The notes: generated from the letters alone by a model not told the origin. Counted from the first letter of the stretch, positions 17,080 through 29,598 are shown. The stretch: 64,000 nucleotides of DNA from Saccharina japonica (GCA_008828725.1 MEHQ01003238.1:585372-649371); one strand, 5' to 3'. A program made the numbers and translations.

Positions 17080-17400
17080 CTATACTATAAGTAAGTCATT
17101 AGTAAGTCACCCAAAACCTGATTTTTTTGAAAAAAACAAAATGATGCAACCCGATGAAAAAAAAAAATATATATATATCCCATGGCCTAGGTAGGTGTAC
17201 GAAAAAACATGGTTTCGCAAAAACAGGACGGCATTTCGACGATTTTGGGTTAGTAACCCATTCAGAACTGAAAAACGTATCCCACACTAATTCCAAGTAG
17301 TTTGTCCCCAAAAACGGGGGACCAGTTCTTACGGGGTTAAGGAGTCCCGCCATTCAGAAAAAAAAATGCCCAAAAGGGCTTCGTACCCGATTAAAGTCAG
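17080..17400 (-). mobile_element. Degenerate family A MITE carrying a family C insertion
   Basis: Family A blocks (CATGGTTTCG, GACGATTTTGGGTTA, AAGGAGTCCCGCCATTCAGA) flank a family C element at 17257-17336. The insertion lies in the TTAA of the family A motif GGGTTAAGGAGCCC, the same site used at 28650. Confidence 0.65.
17257..17336 (+). mobile_element. Family C MITE inside family A
   Basis: It starts CCCATTCAGAACTGAAAAAC and ends CCAGTTCTTACGGGG, with GTAA at the left and TTAA at the right. The left site is presumably a mutated TTAA. Confidence 0.75.
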
Positions 17401-17409
17401 TTAGTTGGC

Positions 17410-17535
17410 TGGCTTCTGGCCGTAGTCGTATGACCGTAGACCCTCGCATCCCTGTAATGCCGGGACGGAGCACGTTGGGTTTTCCCCAACCAGGGAGGCA
17501 TTGGTTGAGGGGGGGGGGGGGGTTCGTACTCATTT
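17410..17535 (-). repeat. Family D repeat with G run and GTACTCATTTG junction
   Basis: GGCCGTAGTCGTATGACCGT, CCTCGCATCCCTGTAATGCC and GGGTTTTCCCCAACCAGG identify family D. A run of G at 17508-17522 is followed by TTCGTACTCATTTG, the junction seen also near 45995 and before other D copies. Confidence 0.7.
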
Positions 17536-18249
17536 GTGCTTTGCCTTAGTCATTTGCACCATTTGACACGCGCATCCCTTTCGAGACGGAGCACGACGTT
17601 CCTAACTCCTAATAGAGAACCTCCAACACTTGGGCGCCATTACGTTGTTTCCATATATTACAAAAAACGTTATTTCCTGATCGCCCGCAATCGAAAAGCC
17701 GCCAGCAGGTTTGATTGTATTGCGTCTCAGGCACACATTGACGCCTGTGGACGTTCATCATGCATCAAGACAAACCAAGCAAAAAGCGAATCGAGCGCTT
17801 CTGGTTTCAATGAAACCGAGAAGCCAGCTTCGCCATCTCTCGACGAGCCTAAAAAATATTTTTTACGAAAATGGAAACGCTATTTTTCCGCTGTACTGTG
17901 GATAAGAATCAAGCCTATATTTACGTATACGCGATATACAAATCGCTTGGGCGCAGATGGGATCATCAATCAGGTGTGTAGTGGCGGTGTATATATGCAG
18001 GTTTGCGCACAAAAGGTAATATATTGCGTTTTATTGGCTGGCACAATTAACACGGTACTATAAGAGGGAACGCATCGTACTACTCTTGTATATATATGTA
18101 CTGTACTTACCTGTACTCTCGCCTAGTATCTGCCGCCGCGTGCTTGCGTACTTAATCAAAAACATCAGGCGGTGTGTGGTGGGGGTTGACGAAGGAACAA
18201 GAAGAAAACGGCGTTTCTCCGCTCCGGCTATCAAAAATCTCACATGAGT

Positions 18250-18740
18250 CCCGAAAGCACGAATAACCGCCGCTGAGCCGCGGCGCGTGGGACGGCCCCC
18301 CGAGCCCCGCCGGCCCGCAGAGCTCGGTCACCCGGAGGCGCGGGCGGGCGGCGGCGGCGGCTGAAAAACAGCCGCGGGAAATGTCGCCCTGTCGAAGTTA
18401 AACGGGGAGATTCGAACGAATGCTGCTGCTGTTTAGGCAGGGCGCTTATTTTCGGAAAAGTCCTTGGGGCACCGGAACCCGCACCCTCCCGTGTCCTCGG
18501 CCACGGAGTCTCGTGGTGTGGAGCGCGGTTTGAGGTGGGGACGGAGGTTGGGGACAGTGCCGGGGGTTGCGGCGGGGGCGGCGGTGGTTGGTGGTGTGTG
18601 TGTCGCCTGCAGTGTGGCAGGAGTTGCGGGGAGGCCGGAGGCGTTTAGGACGGTGATGGACCTCAGCGGACGGCCAGTGCCCAGGTGGGTGGCGGTGGGT
18701 GGGGGTGGGGTGGGGGTGGTGGTGGTGGGTGCGTGAGGTG
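18250..18740 (+). pseudogene. Frame-broken counterpart of the 27378-27821 exon candidates
   Basis: It carries the same GC-rich sequence as 27378-27821 but with several one-base insertions that destroy the open frame over the MSPVEFNGRF region. Either this copy is genuinely decayed or it is an uncorrected assembly of the same locus. Confidence 0.5.
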
Positions 18741-21700
18741 GGGGTCTGGTGGGTTGGCTCGAGCGATTATAATATATATATTTTCTTCTCTTTATCTGCT
18801 CAATGCCTTCGCGCAACTGGTAAAAATATCGCCAGCAAGTGGTCGCCACATATTTCGGTACAAATCTACTTGTGAATTAGTGTGGATATAATTTTCAAGT
18901 TATCTGAATGGGTTTAAGCTTCCTCCTCCATAATGGTGTCGGTGAAATCACCAGCCCGCATTACGGAGGAAACAAGCATCAGAAACCGATATGGTGTCTT
19001 TAAAATGTAGGGGAGAAATATATACGTGACCGTTGGTTATTTTGTATATCTGTTGTTTCTGAATTACAGTACCGGGACTGGTATGTATTCTATAACCCCC
19101 GTAGGTATGTAATTATTTCGGCGGGCAATAGTCATACAGAACAATATAGCATCACCTCAGAAACAGATCATCTGCAGATAGAATCATCGATGCTATCTAT
19201 CTACAGTAGATCATGTCTAGTCTTCTATTCGACAGTAGATCATCGGTCTACTTTCTATCGACAGTAGATCATTTCTAGTTCCTGCCCTGCTGTTGCGAGA
19301 GGTTGTGCAACGGATCTCACATATAGTCCGCGTTCGCAACCAGGAACAATGTCTTAGATCATGGGCAGGATGTTTTACACCGCTCCCACCCCGGCACATG
19401 AGCTAGACCTATAAATCAGAACGGTAACCCCCGCCCCCCCGCCCCCGCCCCCCCCGTGCGCACCCTGAAGGTGATCTAGCGATCATTGAAGGGGGAATGA
19501 TCTAATGATCCTGTCCGTCTGACGCGTGCTACAGATAGAGGTGTATGAGTATTAGACGCTTTTTTTGGGCTGAAAGCGTTTCTGATGTCGAGCCTTCTAA
19601 CCCATTCAGAACGAAAATACTATATTCCACACTAATTCTCAAAGTGTGTTTGTCTCCAAAACGGGGACCGGTTCTTAAGGGTTATCACACAAAATCGTCG
19701 GCATTTGATTATTGTGTGAACTATGGTTTCATTGGTGAGAGAGCGAGACCAGGCATTGTTCATGCGGTATCACCCGCGAGAAGCGAAAAAGACTATCCAT
19801 CACAATGTCGAAGGATGGGTTTGGTGTTGTCCGCAAATACGAGGGACCAGTTCTGTTTAAGGGTTGATGGCAACGATTTAATTGTCCGCGCCTCAGAAAT
19901 CGAGTTTTTAGACTATGCAGGTATAATGAGGTCCTCAAGTTCACCGCGCCTCAGAAGGCAAAAACATGTACACTCTACCGGTAAGGTAGCATGCGTCGTC
20001 CGGAGTGTGAATATAAGTGTGTATACACATTAGGGGATGTAAGATTTTTCGTCCATTATTAGGTAGGTGAATTAATAAGTGTGTATACCCCATTAGGGGG
20101 GATGTATAGATTTTTGTTGTCCCCATCCGTGGTTTCCAATTATTACGACTCTGTCCGAAAAATAAGGGTTTATTTAAGAGATCGGAACCGTTTCCGAGAA
20201 TAATATGATGTTTGTTGTTCTAGAGAGAATTAGCGTTGGTTAAGATTGTGCTAAAAGAACAGCAACGAGCAACTGTTGGTATGATCGTTGGTGGTTGAAG
20301 TACCAAGTGGTACAAGCCACGGACGGCACAAGTGCTGGCAAACTGTTAGAACACGCGAACAGGCGACGGGGCCGCTGCTTATTGTAGCTGCCAGCGGTGC
20401 GATGCTAGGTATTATCGTTATGCACATTGGGGGATGTAGGATATTTGGGTCCATCGTGGGTTCCAATTATTACCACTCTGTCCCGAAAAATAAGAACAGT
20501 TTTTGCATAATATTAAATCAAAAACGGTATTATATTTCGACGTAGTGAGTGAGGAGGACTTGGCCCCCCCGTAATAGTAAGAAAAACACTGATTATTTAT
20601 TTCGTGTGTGTCTTCCGTGTCGTCCTCCGCGTTGTTCCTCTCTCTTTCTCGGCGTGCGATCTCTCGACGCGGGCCGTGCGAGTCTCTCTCTTTCTCCTGT
20701 ACGTGTGCGTCGCGCGTGTACCTGCGTTGTCCGCATCCCGTGCAAGGTCCTGGCAGCAAGGGAATGTCACTGCATCCGCCATAGAGGACCTCGTAACCCG
20801 TAACAAGACGCAGGGTGTGTGTGTGTGTGTGTTTTTTGGCGGGGGGGGGGCAGGGGGGCGTGACATTCTTCCTGTCTGCATCCACGCTTTTTTGCCACTG
20901 TCTGGGGGGGGGAGAAGAGAGACCTCAGAGCCGGGTCGGATGGCGTACAGTTTTTTTTATTAGTTATTTTTCGACGAAGAACAAAAAAAAGGGGGGTGGG
21001 ACGTGCGCAGGGGCGGGGGGGGGGGGGGCGGAGGGGGGGCGGGGGGGGGGGGGGGGGGGGGTGGAGGAGGGGGAGCTTCGCTTTTTTTGCTGTTCACATC
21101 CGCGCGACTTTCTGTTCACTAAAGCAGACTTTGCTGTTCACAAAGCATGACTTTTCTGTCATGAAAAGCAGACTAAAAAGAGCAGGCAAGAAGGCTATCC
21201 TCCTCCTAATATCTGTATCGCCAGCCACCGGCCGTTCCTTGGTCAAATTATAGGCGCATCGCTGTGTCCCGGTTATATGGCAGCTTGACAGGTTTTGCAC
21301 ACAGGAATAGGATTGGCGTTGGCGTGATTAATCACGAACCACGCCTCCTTAGCTTTTTACTAAGAATAAATATAAGGATACGGGAGAGAAAGAGGGAGAG
21401 AGAGAGAGAAGAGAAGAGAGGGCGCAATGGGGAGGCAAGCCCTTGCCCTCGTGCAAGGTTTAGCATAATCTCCTACCGCATTTTTTGTTCATTTTTTGTT
21501 TTTGATTTTTCTTCCATTTGTTTTCTTCTTCCTCTTCTTCTTCTTTTTTTTTTTTTTGTTGTAGAATTTTACAAATTCGTTTTTTGGCGTGTTTGTTATT
21601 TGCTGTCATATTTTATTTTATGCCTCGCGCCTCCGGCCTCCCCCTCCGGCCACCCCCCCCCCTCCTATTATTGATGTAGGACACTAAACGCTGTCTTCAT

Positions 21701-22374
21701 GCTATATTCGAAAGCGTGGAAATGCTGTATACATCATGAGGAATGTTTTTTAGGGTCGCCATGTTTTATTTGGCTTGTGTTCTTGTCCCGCTAACACAGC
21801 GCGAGCATAGCGCAGCAGGCTATAACCCACCGATTATACCCCATCGGTTACATAAAAACAAACAAACCGATTATTATAGTGGTACTTGATATCACCCATC
21901 GGTCACCGTATCGTAAATAGTTAAAACGCGTTGCAGCGCTGCTGCTTGGCGGTGCGAAGGATTTGCCTTTTTTCTGTTTTTGGTTTGTTAAGTTTGTTTC
22001 GTTTGTTTGTTTGTTTGTTTGTCTGTTCTGTGGTGTATTTTTTTTGTTTGCGGTATTTGATGGGATATTATATATCTGGTACTACTTTGTCCGGAAAGCA
22101 AAGCTGCGTTTGGGTATTTCAAGTTAATAAACCGAACGGCTTAAATTGCCGGAGCAGAGCATAAGTTGCGGTGTCTGCATTTTCGTTTGTGGCTGTTTCG
22201 GGCGTTACGGCGCGAAAAGGCGTAAGCAGAGTCACAACGGAGGGGTTGCTTAGGGCGTAAAGTAAAGTAAGGCAGTAAGAACGAAGCCCATGCACTGGGA
22301 GTATGCCTCATTGATATCGGCTACTACAGCTGTAGGATAATTTTCTTGCCTTGTGGCTATCGTAGGGTCATGTA

Positions 22375-22700
22375 GGTCTACTGCTCTTGGTAGGGGTCAG
22401 TAGGTCTACTGCTGTGGTAGGTCAGTAGGTCTATTCTATCACCGGTGACTTTGTACCGGCGCTGGCCGGATAGCCTACTACTTCCACTGAGTAGTATGTT
22501 TATCACTGGTGGTCGCTACATACAGTAGTAGGTCTAACTGCTGTGTGTAGGTAAATAGATATAACTGGCGTAGTGAGCGAGCGAGCGAGACTGTTATAAA
22601 TCTAGTAGTTCTACCTGCTGTAAGTAGGCTTGCCAGTGTACCTGTGTGGAGTTCAGACAGTATATATGCTGTGGTAGGCCAGTAGGTCTACCACTGGTAC
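22375..22700 (+). repeat. GTAGGTCTACTGCTGTG minisatellite (copy 1 of block)
   Basis: Imperfect tandem units of about 24-33 bp contain AGTAGGTCTACTGCTGTGGT. This is the counterpart of 31325-31660. Confidence 0.75.
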
Positions 22701-25221
22701 GTCAATCATTGTCCGTGCCGGGGTAGCGACGAGAGGAAAAGATTTCCATGCCCGGCATTTTCGGCGATTGTTCAATTTTTCTCAGGTTAGTAAGTACGTC
22801 TAGCATCTCAGGCAGGGGTTTCTCCTCTTCGTGCACGGGATGCGAAAAATGGTTGCCGGATTACGTTCCACGCGTTTCCTCCTGCAACCACATTTTTTCG
22901 GGGAGAAAACATAACTTAATTGAGAGTGGTCAGTTTTGCCAGTACACTCACCTTGCGCTGAAGTCGAACATGCGCGTCCCTACACGATAATAGCTGCAGC
23001 CGGCCAATCTCACGAATCAAGGCAAATCGCACCACACATTAACCGCGCGTGAGAAATGGTCCCACGAATTTGGAGCGAAGAGAATGTGAGTGGGAACATT
23101 TTTTTCAGTTTGAAAATGGTTAGTAAGCTCAACTCCGTGTCCGTGGACCGATCACTAACTAGAACTTATAGCAGCAAACCCGTTTTGTTTCATCTATAAT
23201 AGTGGGGCGGCGCGCGATGGACGGGCGTCACGGAAACAGTGTTGCGTATCGCAGGTCGATCGAAATGTCGATCGTAATCGACAGCCAAACGTAGATATAT
23301 CGAATACCGAAGCTTCGTATTGTATTCGACGCGGTTTGCGCGGCCGGCCGCCGGCGTCGCAGTAGTTTTTTTAACGCTGATACGCAACTATCAGTAATTG
23401 TCCGCGGTGGTATCGGGGGACACTGCCGGTTGCACGATATAGTGCGCTAAAATAATCGCATGGGACGTGATCTAGGGATTCACGCATATTGGTAGTATGG
23501 TGTGGAGTAGGCCGGTTGCTCGCTACAGTGCCGGTAAGTGTTGCCTGGCGCGTACCGCACTGTTAACATGGGAGCGGCTACTACTGTATATCGAAGCGAT
23601 ATTCGATTCGATTTTGCGTGGTCGATATCGTATCGGAAAGTCGATTTCGTCGAATCTCAAACAATCATTCTTTGATTGGGGAAACAGCGACGGGATACCG
23701 GCCTGAATATTTGTGAGGATTAAGAGATGGTCTCCAGTCGCTAGTGTGTATCACGAGCAGACAGCCACTCGTGGCGAAAGCTGCTGTGTGTATGTGGTGT
23801 GTTTCTTGCTTTATGTTCCTGTGTGGGCGAGTACTTACCTCGCTGCAATTGAACATAGCTTAAGGGCAGTTTATGTCCAGTTTTTGTATTTTTAGTCATG
23901 AGCCGTTTTACAGAAACCACGGGCTTTGCCAGAAAACGCTATATACTCGGGACGAGGGATTTTCCGAGCTATATTTCATAGAAAAAAAAAGGGTGGAAGG
24001 GGCAAGGAACAAGGATACGAATAAGTGATGCAACACGGGTCGCGTTTGCAAGAAATCGGTATATCCGAGACGATTTTCTGACGAAAAAAAAAAAAACGTG
24101 GGAGGGAGGGGCAAACAGAACGAAACTGATGCTTTGGAAAATGTCGCCCGAATGTTTTTTTATTTTTTTTTGGTTCCCGGCCGTAGATGCGTTGCTTGCT
24201 TTGCGACCTCTGTCCGTTGTCGAGAACTTCCAATCGGGGGGGGGGTGGTCATATATCACCCGTGTGATGATAAGGTCGTTCGCAAGCTTGAATCCTTATA
24301 GTACTGCACTGGCCGTGGCAGGAAACCTAAAATCTTGTCTAATTCCAGCGTGTATTTTTTTGTCCCCGACGGGAGAGCAGCGCCGACTTTAAAGTCTAGA
24401 AGATACTAACCTATTGGTAAGGGGTTAACAGGGGGAAGGGGGCAAACGGCAAGGAATGCGACATGATGTACATCACACATCCTAACAGATCACGGATCTA
24501 GATAATCTAGATTCGCTACCGCCGTTATGATTAGTTGTTGTGGCAGGATCTGAGAAATGCTGAATAACATCTAGATGAAAATATGCCGCGTGTGCAGGAA
24601 TCTTGTATGCGCGCAGTACCTGCATACAGATCCAGCTCCAGGAAAATGTGAATAAAGATCAAATGCAGATCGACGCTGCCCAACGCGGCAGCTTTGAGCT
24701 AGATCGTGCAGATCAATAACTAATTCATAGTATCTGTCCCTCAAGGATCTAAGATCATAGCACGGGGATCGTGATGTGGCCGCTTGTGTGTGCATTTTTT
24801 TAGGGGGGGGTGTTTAATCGCTGCTGTGTGATTTCGCCGCGTCGCTTCTGATATCTTAAGGGGGAGGGTGACACGTCGGTCGTGGTTGTTTAGCATTAAA
24901 ATGGTGGTGGTAGTGGTGGTGGTGGTGGTTTGTGGTGTTTGGTGGACGCGAGCAGCGTAGAGAAAGGAAAGTAGAACGGTGAGGGGAGGGAGGGAAGGAT
25001 GGGAAAAAGTAGGCGCGTGATTTTTGTTTTTTCGATTTGTTTAGGGGGGGTCCAAATCTCTTTTGAACGGAAATAATTTCATTTTTGTCGAAAAAAAAAG
25101 TACCGGTACCGGCACATTTGAACAGGTTGAAACGGAACTAATTTTATTGGTCGATACATAAACAATATCGAGTAGCATACCGCTATCTTTGAACGGAAAA
25201 TATTGCATTTTGGTCGAAAGA

Positions 25222-25440
25222 AAGGCAGGCCACTTTCCCTCTGGCTCGTCTGGGATGTGTGTACGTCCCCCTTAGTTGGACATTGCAGTCCGGCATCGTC
25301 ATGTCCTTGTCGCCTTTTTCATCCGGGTTTTCGCCCCCCCCCCCCCCTTTCCCGAACGCCATTCCATGGTAGCATTAAAGTCGACCCGTACCGCCGTCTG
25401 GTGGGAAGGCCAGGTCATAGAGTAGCGGGAACCACGCGGG
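25222..25440. other. Start of unique spacer between the duplicated blocks; no gene seen
   Basis: This sequence follows directly after the homology with the second block ends. It includes a C run at 25337-25348. No splice-bounded coding block is evident. Confidence 0.35.
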
Positions 25441-25444
25441 GCTT

Positions 25445-25800
25445 TTGGTCAATAACTGATTGATTGATTGCTCTGTTAATTGATCAGTTGAAGATTGATA
25501 GACTTGATTGGTTGATTTGAATTGGATTGATTTGAGGTGATGTTGGTGTGATTGATTGATTGATTGACTTGTTGTTTGGGCTGAGATATTAGAATGTGTT
25601 GTGTTGGTTTGGTTGATCGACTGATTGATTGATCGATCAAAATGTTAGATTGATTGGTGATTATTGGTTGGGTTGTTTTCCCGATTGATTGATTGATTGA
25701 TTGGTTTGATTGACTGATTGATTGTTGATCCGACCGATGATTGATCGACAGGATTGATTCAATGGTTGATTGATTGTTGTTTGATTGTTTGAATGATTGG
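25445..25800 (+). repeat. Imperfect (GATT)n array
   Basis: GATTGATTGATTG runs are broken by variants such as GTTTGATTG and GATCGACTGATTG. No coding content. Confidence 0.85.
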
Positions 25801-25839
25801 TTGACACTAGATGGAGGGGGGCGTGTGGGCTGGTTGATA

Positions 25840-26683
25840 GATGGTGATCGCAGGTATACGCGATTGTCGGATGTAGGCCGTTCCTGTCTGTTAATTTCGC
25901 CCCCTTTAACTTATTCTTCGTCATACTGCTAATATTTAATACCAAATATGTGGGGGTTGCCAGGGGGGAACGCCTCCTCCCCCACCAACACCGATCCTTG
26001 CTTGCAATTGATTGAGTCCTTCGTGGTCTGGTGCGGTGAAGCAGCGACCCTGTGCTCATCATTTTTTATGCGAGGCAGCACCAACTGCACATTGCCTTTC
26101 AAACACCCAGCGCTATACACGGCAGTGAAACACAGTGAGGCAATCAACAATGATGTAACGCCTTCCGCTGGCACCATGAATATGGCACCGTTACTGTACT
26201 ATTCAGCTGCTGTGGTAGTAATATAAACTTATATGTAGTACGTACCGAGAATACTGGTATGTAGAACTCGTTGCTGCGATATGTAGTATTAGCTACAGGC
26301 AGTAGACTACTCAGTAGACTGACAGCAGTAAGACTACAGTAAGAACTACAGCATAGAACTACTGCCGCGAGACGAGACGATCCGCTGTAGATATCTCACA
26401 GCCAACTGGGCGTAGTGTTAGAAGGGACGCAGCCGTCATGACAGAGACTACACCTACCAGTCTTACGAGTGTTGCGATAGCGATGCATGCACCGGGGGAA
26501 ACATCTTACGAGGAGCATAGGCACTATATACTAGTTGAGGCCTACACCGCTGCTAACGGCGATCACAAAGCCAACCTACCTGTATATATAATATATATAT
26601 ACACTAATGGTACCGCGAGGTATAGTATGCAGCAGAAATACTGACAGCACCTCACCAGGGAGGGCGGTGTGGTTGAGTGTTAA
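25840..26683. other. Unique-looking spacer ending at assembly gap; no gene assigned
   Basis: A frame at 25948-26226 reads with mixed composition (GGNASSPTNTDPCLQLIESF), but no splice sites or family resemblance support it. 26230-26420 is rich in GTAGTA/CTACAG. Confidence 0.35.
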
Positions 26684-26707
26684 NNNNNNNNNNNNNNNNN
26701 NNNNNNN
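26684..26707. other. Assembly gap (24 N)
   Basis: Twenty-four N directly precede the second copy of the large duplicated block. Confidence 0.98.
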
Positions 26708-27377
26708 TTGCTTGCCTTAGTCATTTGACCATTGACCACGCATCCCTTTCGAGACGGAGCACCGTTCCTACTCCTAATAGAGACACCTCCAACACTTGGG
26801 CGCTCATTACGTTGTTTCCATATATTACAAAGAAACGTTATTTCCTGATCGCCCGCAATCGAAAAGCCGCCAGCAGGTTGATGGTATTGCGTCTCAGGCA
26901 CACATGACGCCTGTGGACGTTCATCAAGATCAAGACAACCAAGCAAAAAGCGACGAGGCTTCTGGTTTTCAATGAAACTCGAGACGCCAGGCTTCGTTCT
27001 CGAGGCAAAAAATATTTTTACGAAAAGGAAACGCTATTTTTCCCTGTACTTGTGGATAAGACATCAAAGCATATATACGTATACCGATATACAAATCGCT
27101 TGGCGCAGATGGGATCATCAACCAGTGTGGTAGTGTGCGGTGTATATAGTGCCGGTTTGCCGCTACAACAGTATATATTGCCTGTTTTATTGGCTGGCAC
27201 ATAACCGGTACTATAGAGGGACCGCTACTACTTGTATATATATTGTATCTGTACTTACCTGTACTCTCGCCTGTATCTGCCCCGCGTGCCTTGCGTCTTA
27301 TCAAAAACACAGGCGGTGGTGGTGGTGGTGGTGTTGACGAAAGGAGACAAGAAGGAAACGGCGTTTCTCGCTCCGGC

Positions 27378-27680
27378 TACAAAAAATACTCACATGAGTC
27401 CGAAAGCCGAATAACCGCCGCGAGCCGCGGCGCGTGGGACGGCCCCGCCGGCCCCGCCGGCCCCGCCGAGCCGGCACCCGGAGGGCGCGGGGGGGCGGCG
27501 GCGGCGGTAGAAACAGCCGCGGGAATGTCGCCTGTCGAGTTTAACGGGAGATTCGACGATGCGGCTGCTGTTAGCAGGGGCGCTTATTTCGGAAAGTCTC
27601 TTGGGGCACCGGAACCCGCACCCTTCTCCGTGTCCTCGGCCACGGAGTCTCGTGGTGTGGGCGCGGTTTTGAGGGGGGAC
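27378..27680 (+). CDS. Possible exon, GC-rich, unknown protein
   Basis: The open frame reads RITAASRGAWDGPAGPAGPA, then Gly/Ala-rich sequence, then MSPVEFNGRFDDAAAVSRGA and YFGKSLGAPEPAPFSVSSAT. The second half has balanced composition and looks like real protein, which its noisy counterpart at 18300-18480 cannot encode. I cannot fix the acceptor or donor, and no donor gives the phase needed by the next candidate exon, so a missing base or a different structure is likely. No family recognised. Confidence 0.4.
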
Positions 27681-27749
27681 GAGGTGGGGACAGTGGCGGG
27701 GGGTTGCGGCGGGGGCGGCGGTGGTTGGTGGTGTGTGTGTCGCCTGCAG

Positions 27750-27821
27750 TGTGGCAGGAGTTGCGGGGAGGCCGGAGGCGTTTAGGACGGTGATGGACCT
27801 CAGCGGACGGCCAGTGCCCAG
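27750..27821 (+). CDS. Possible 72-bp symmetric exon
   Basis: It lies between acceptor GTGTGTCGCCTGCAG and donor GTGGGT (after CCCAG). Only the phase-2 frame is open, reading VAGVAGRPEAFRTVMDLSGR then PVP. The sequence is unchanged in the otherwise noisy copy at 18610-18681. On the opposite strand a frame is also open (TGRPLRSITVLNASGLPATP) but lacks a good acceptor. Function unknown. Confidence 0.4.
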
Positions 27822-28257
27822 GTGGGTGGTTGGGTGGGTGGGTGGGTGGGTGCGTGAGGGTGGGGGGCTGTGGGTTGGCTCGAGGCGATTTATATATATA
27901 TATTTCTTCTTTTATCTCTCAATCCTTCGGCCAACTGGTAAAAATATCCTCAAGAAGTGGTCCCACATATTTCGGTACAAACTACTTGGAATTAGTGTGG
28001 GATATATTTTTCAGTTCTGAATGGGTTTAAGCTCTCCTCACTCCCATATGGTAGTCGGTGAAATCACAGCCCCATTTACGGAGGAACAAAGTCATCAGAA
28101 ACCGATATGGTGTCTTAAATGTAGGGAGATATCATACGGACCTGGTTCTTGGGTCTATCGTGGTTTCTGATTACTACCCTGGTATGTATTACTATACCCC
28201 CCCGTAGGTATGTATTATTTCGGCGGGCCATAGTCATCAGAACCAAATATAGCACAC

Positions 28258-28577
28258 CTCGAACAGATCATCTGCAGATAGATCATGATCTATCTATCTA
28301 CAGTAGATCATGGTCTATCTTTCTATCGACAGTAGATCATGGTCTATCTTTCTATCGACAGTAGATCATCTAGTTCCTCGCCTGCTGTTGCGAGAGGTTG
28401 TGCAGGATCTGCACATATAGTCCGTATCCAACCCAGGAAACATGTCTTAGATCATGCAGATTTTTTACCGCTCCCACCCGGCAACATGAGCTAGACCCTA
28501 AAAATCAGGAACGGATCGGCCCTGAAAGGTGATCTAGATCATTGGAAGGGGGAATGATCTATATGATCTGTCCGTCT
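28258..28577 (+). repeat. Family G repeat, host of a nested insertion
   Basis: AGATCATCTGCAGATAGATC, three CTATC/TCGACAGTAGATCATG units, GAGAGGTTGTGCAGGATCTG and CACCCGGCAACATGAGCTAG. It continues after the family A insertion with GTCCGAGGTG at 29035. Confidence 0.75.
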
Positions 28578-28653
28578 GACGCGTGCTACGATAGAGGTGT
28601 ATGGTATACCTTTTTTTGGCTGAAACGTTTTCTGAATGGTCGAGCCTTCTTAA

Positions 28654-28734
28654 CCCATTCAGAACTGAAAAAACTTATTCCACACTAATTCCAAGTGTGT
28701 TGTCCCCAAAAACGGGGGACCGGTTCTTAAGGGG
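28654..28734 (+). mobile_element. Family C MITE (first) in family A
   Basis: It starts CCCATTCAGAACTG and ends GGTTCTTAAGGGG, flanked by TTAA (28650-28653) and TTAT (28735-28738). The empty family A site at 44072-44276 reads CTCCTTAACCCAAATTCGTC with a single TTAA. Confidence 0.82.
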
Positions 28735-28823
28735 TTATCACCCAAAATCGTCGGCATTTGATTATTGTGTTGCAACATGGTTCATTGTATACTTAGACCA
28801 TGGCATTGTTCATCGGCTATCAA

Positions 28824-28910
28824 CCCGGTCAGAACTGAAAAACGTATCCCACACTAATTCCAAGTGGTTTGGTTTGTCCCCAAATACGTGGGACCAGTTC
28901 TTTTAAGGGG
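28824..28910 (+). mobile_element. Family C MITE (second) in family A
   Basis: It starts CCCGGTCAGAACTGAAAAAC and ends CCAGTTCTTTTAAGGGG, flanked by TCAA and TTGA, both one change from TTAA. Confidence 0.7.
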
Positions 28911-29039
28911 TTGATAGCACATTTATTTCCCCTCCAAAATCAGTTTTTAGACTACTGCAGGTATAGAGGTCCTCAAGTCACCGCCCTCAGAAGGCAAAAA
29001 CATGGTACACCTCTACCGTAAGGTAGCATGCGTCGTCCG

Positions 29040-29598
29040 AGGTGTGAATTATAGTGTGTATACACATTAGGGGGGATGTAAGATTTTTTCGGTCCATTAT
29101 TAGGTAGAGTGAATTATAGTGTGTATACCCATTAGGGGGGATGTAAGATTTTTGTGTCCATCGTGGGTTCCAATTATTACGACTCTGTCCCGAAAAATAA
29201 GGAGTTTATTAGAGATCGGGAACCGTTCCGAGAATAATATGCTGTTTGTTGTTCTAGAGAGAATTAGGCGTTTGGTTAATATTCGTGGCTAAAAGAACAG
29301 CAACGAGGCACTGTTTGGTTGATCGTGTGAGTTGAAGTACCAAGTGGGTACAGCACGGAACGGCACAGTGCTGGCAAACTGGTAGAACACGCGAACAGAC
29401 GAGGCTGCTGCTTTTGTAGCTGGCCAGCGGTCGCTGGGCTAGGTATTTAGTGTGTATGCACATTAGGGGGGATGTAGGATTTTTGGGTCCATCGTGGGTT
29501 CCAATTATTACCACTCTGTCCCGAAAAATAAGCAACGTTTTTGCATTAATATTAAATCAAAACGGTGATTATATTTCCGGACGTAGTGGTGTATGTAT
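29040..29598 (-). repeat. Family E (reverse) and GTGTATACCCATTAGGGGGG units, with family P
   Basis: The block CATTAGGGGGGATGTA...GTCCATCGTGGGTTCCAATTAT occurs three times (29060, 29130, 29460), partly truncated. Family E in reverse occupies 29210-29460, and family P (ACCACTCTGTCCCGAAAAAT ... GATTATATTTCCGG) 29511-29598. Confidence 0.65.

Larger units (their letters stand above)
17536..25221 (+). repeat. Large duplicated block, copy 1 (noisy)
   Basis: It is colinear over its whole length with 26708-34069. Copy 1 is about 0.3 kb longer and differs mainly by extra single bases, often doubling a neighbour: GGGAAATGTCGCCCTGTCGA against GGGAATGTCGCCTGTCGAG. Every feature of copy 2 has a counterpart, but most reading frames are broken. 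The counterpart of the 72-bp exon candidate at 27750 is 18610-18681 and is unchanged. The homology ends at TTGCATTTTGGTCGAAAGAA. See findings for the assembly interpretation. Confidence 0.85.
28578..29034 (+). mobile_element. Family A MITE containing two family C elements
   Basis: The ends are GACGCGTGCTACGATAGAGG (28578) and GGTAGCATGCGTC (to 29034), flanked by GTCT and GTCC. With the two C insertions removed, the interior lines up with the copy at 44072-44276 (GGCTGAAACGTTTTCTGAAT, CCCAAAATCGTCGGCATTTG, CCTCCAAAATCAGTTTTTAG). Confidence 0.8.
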
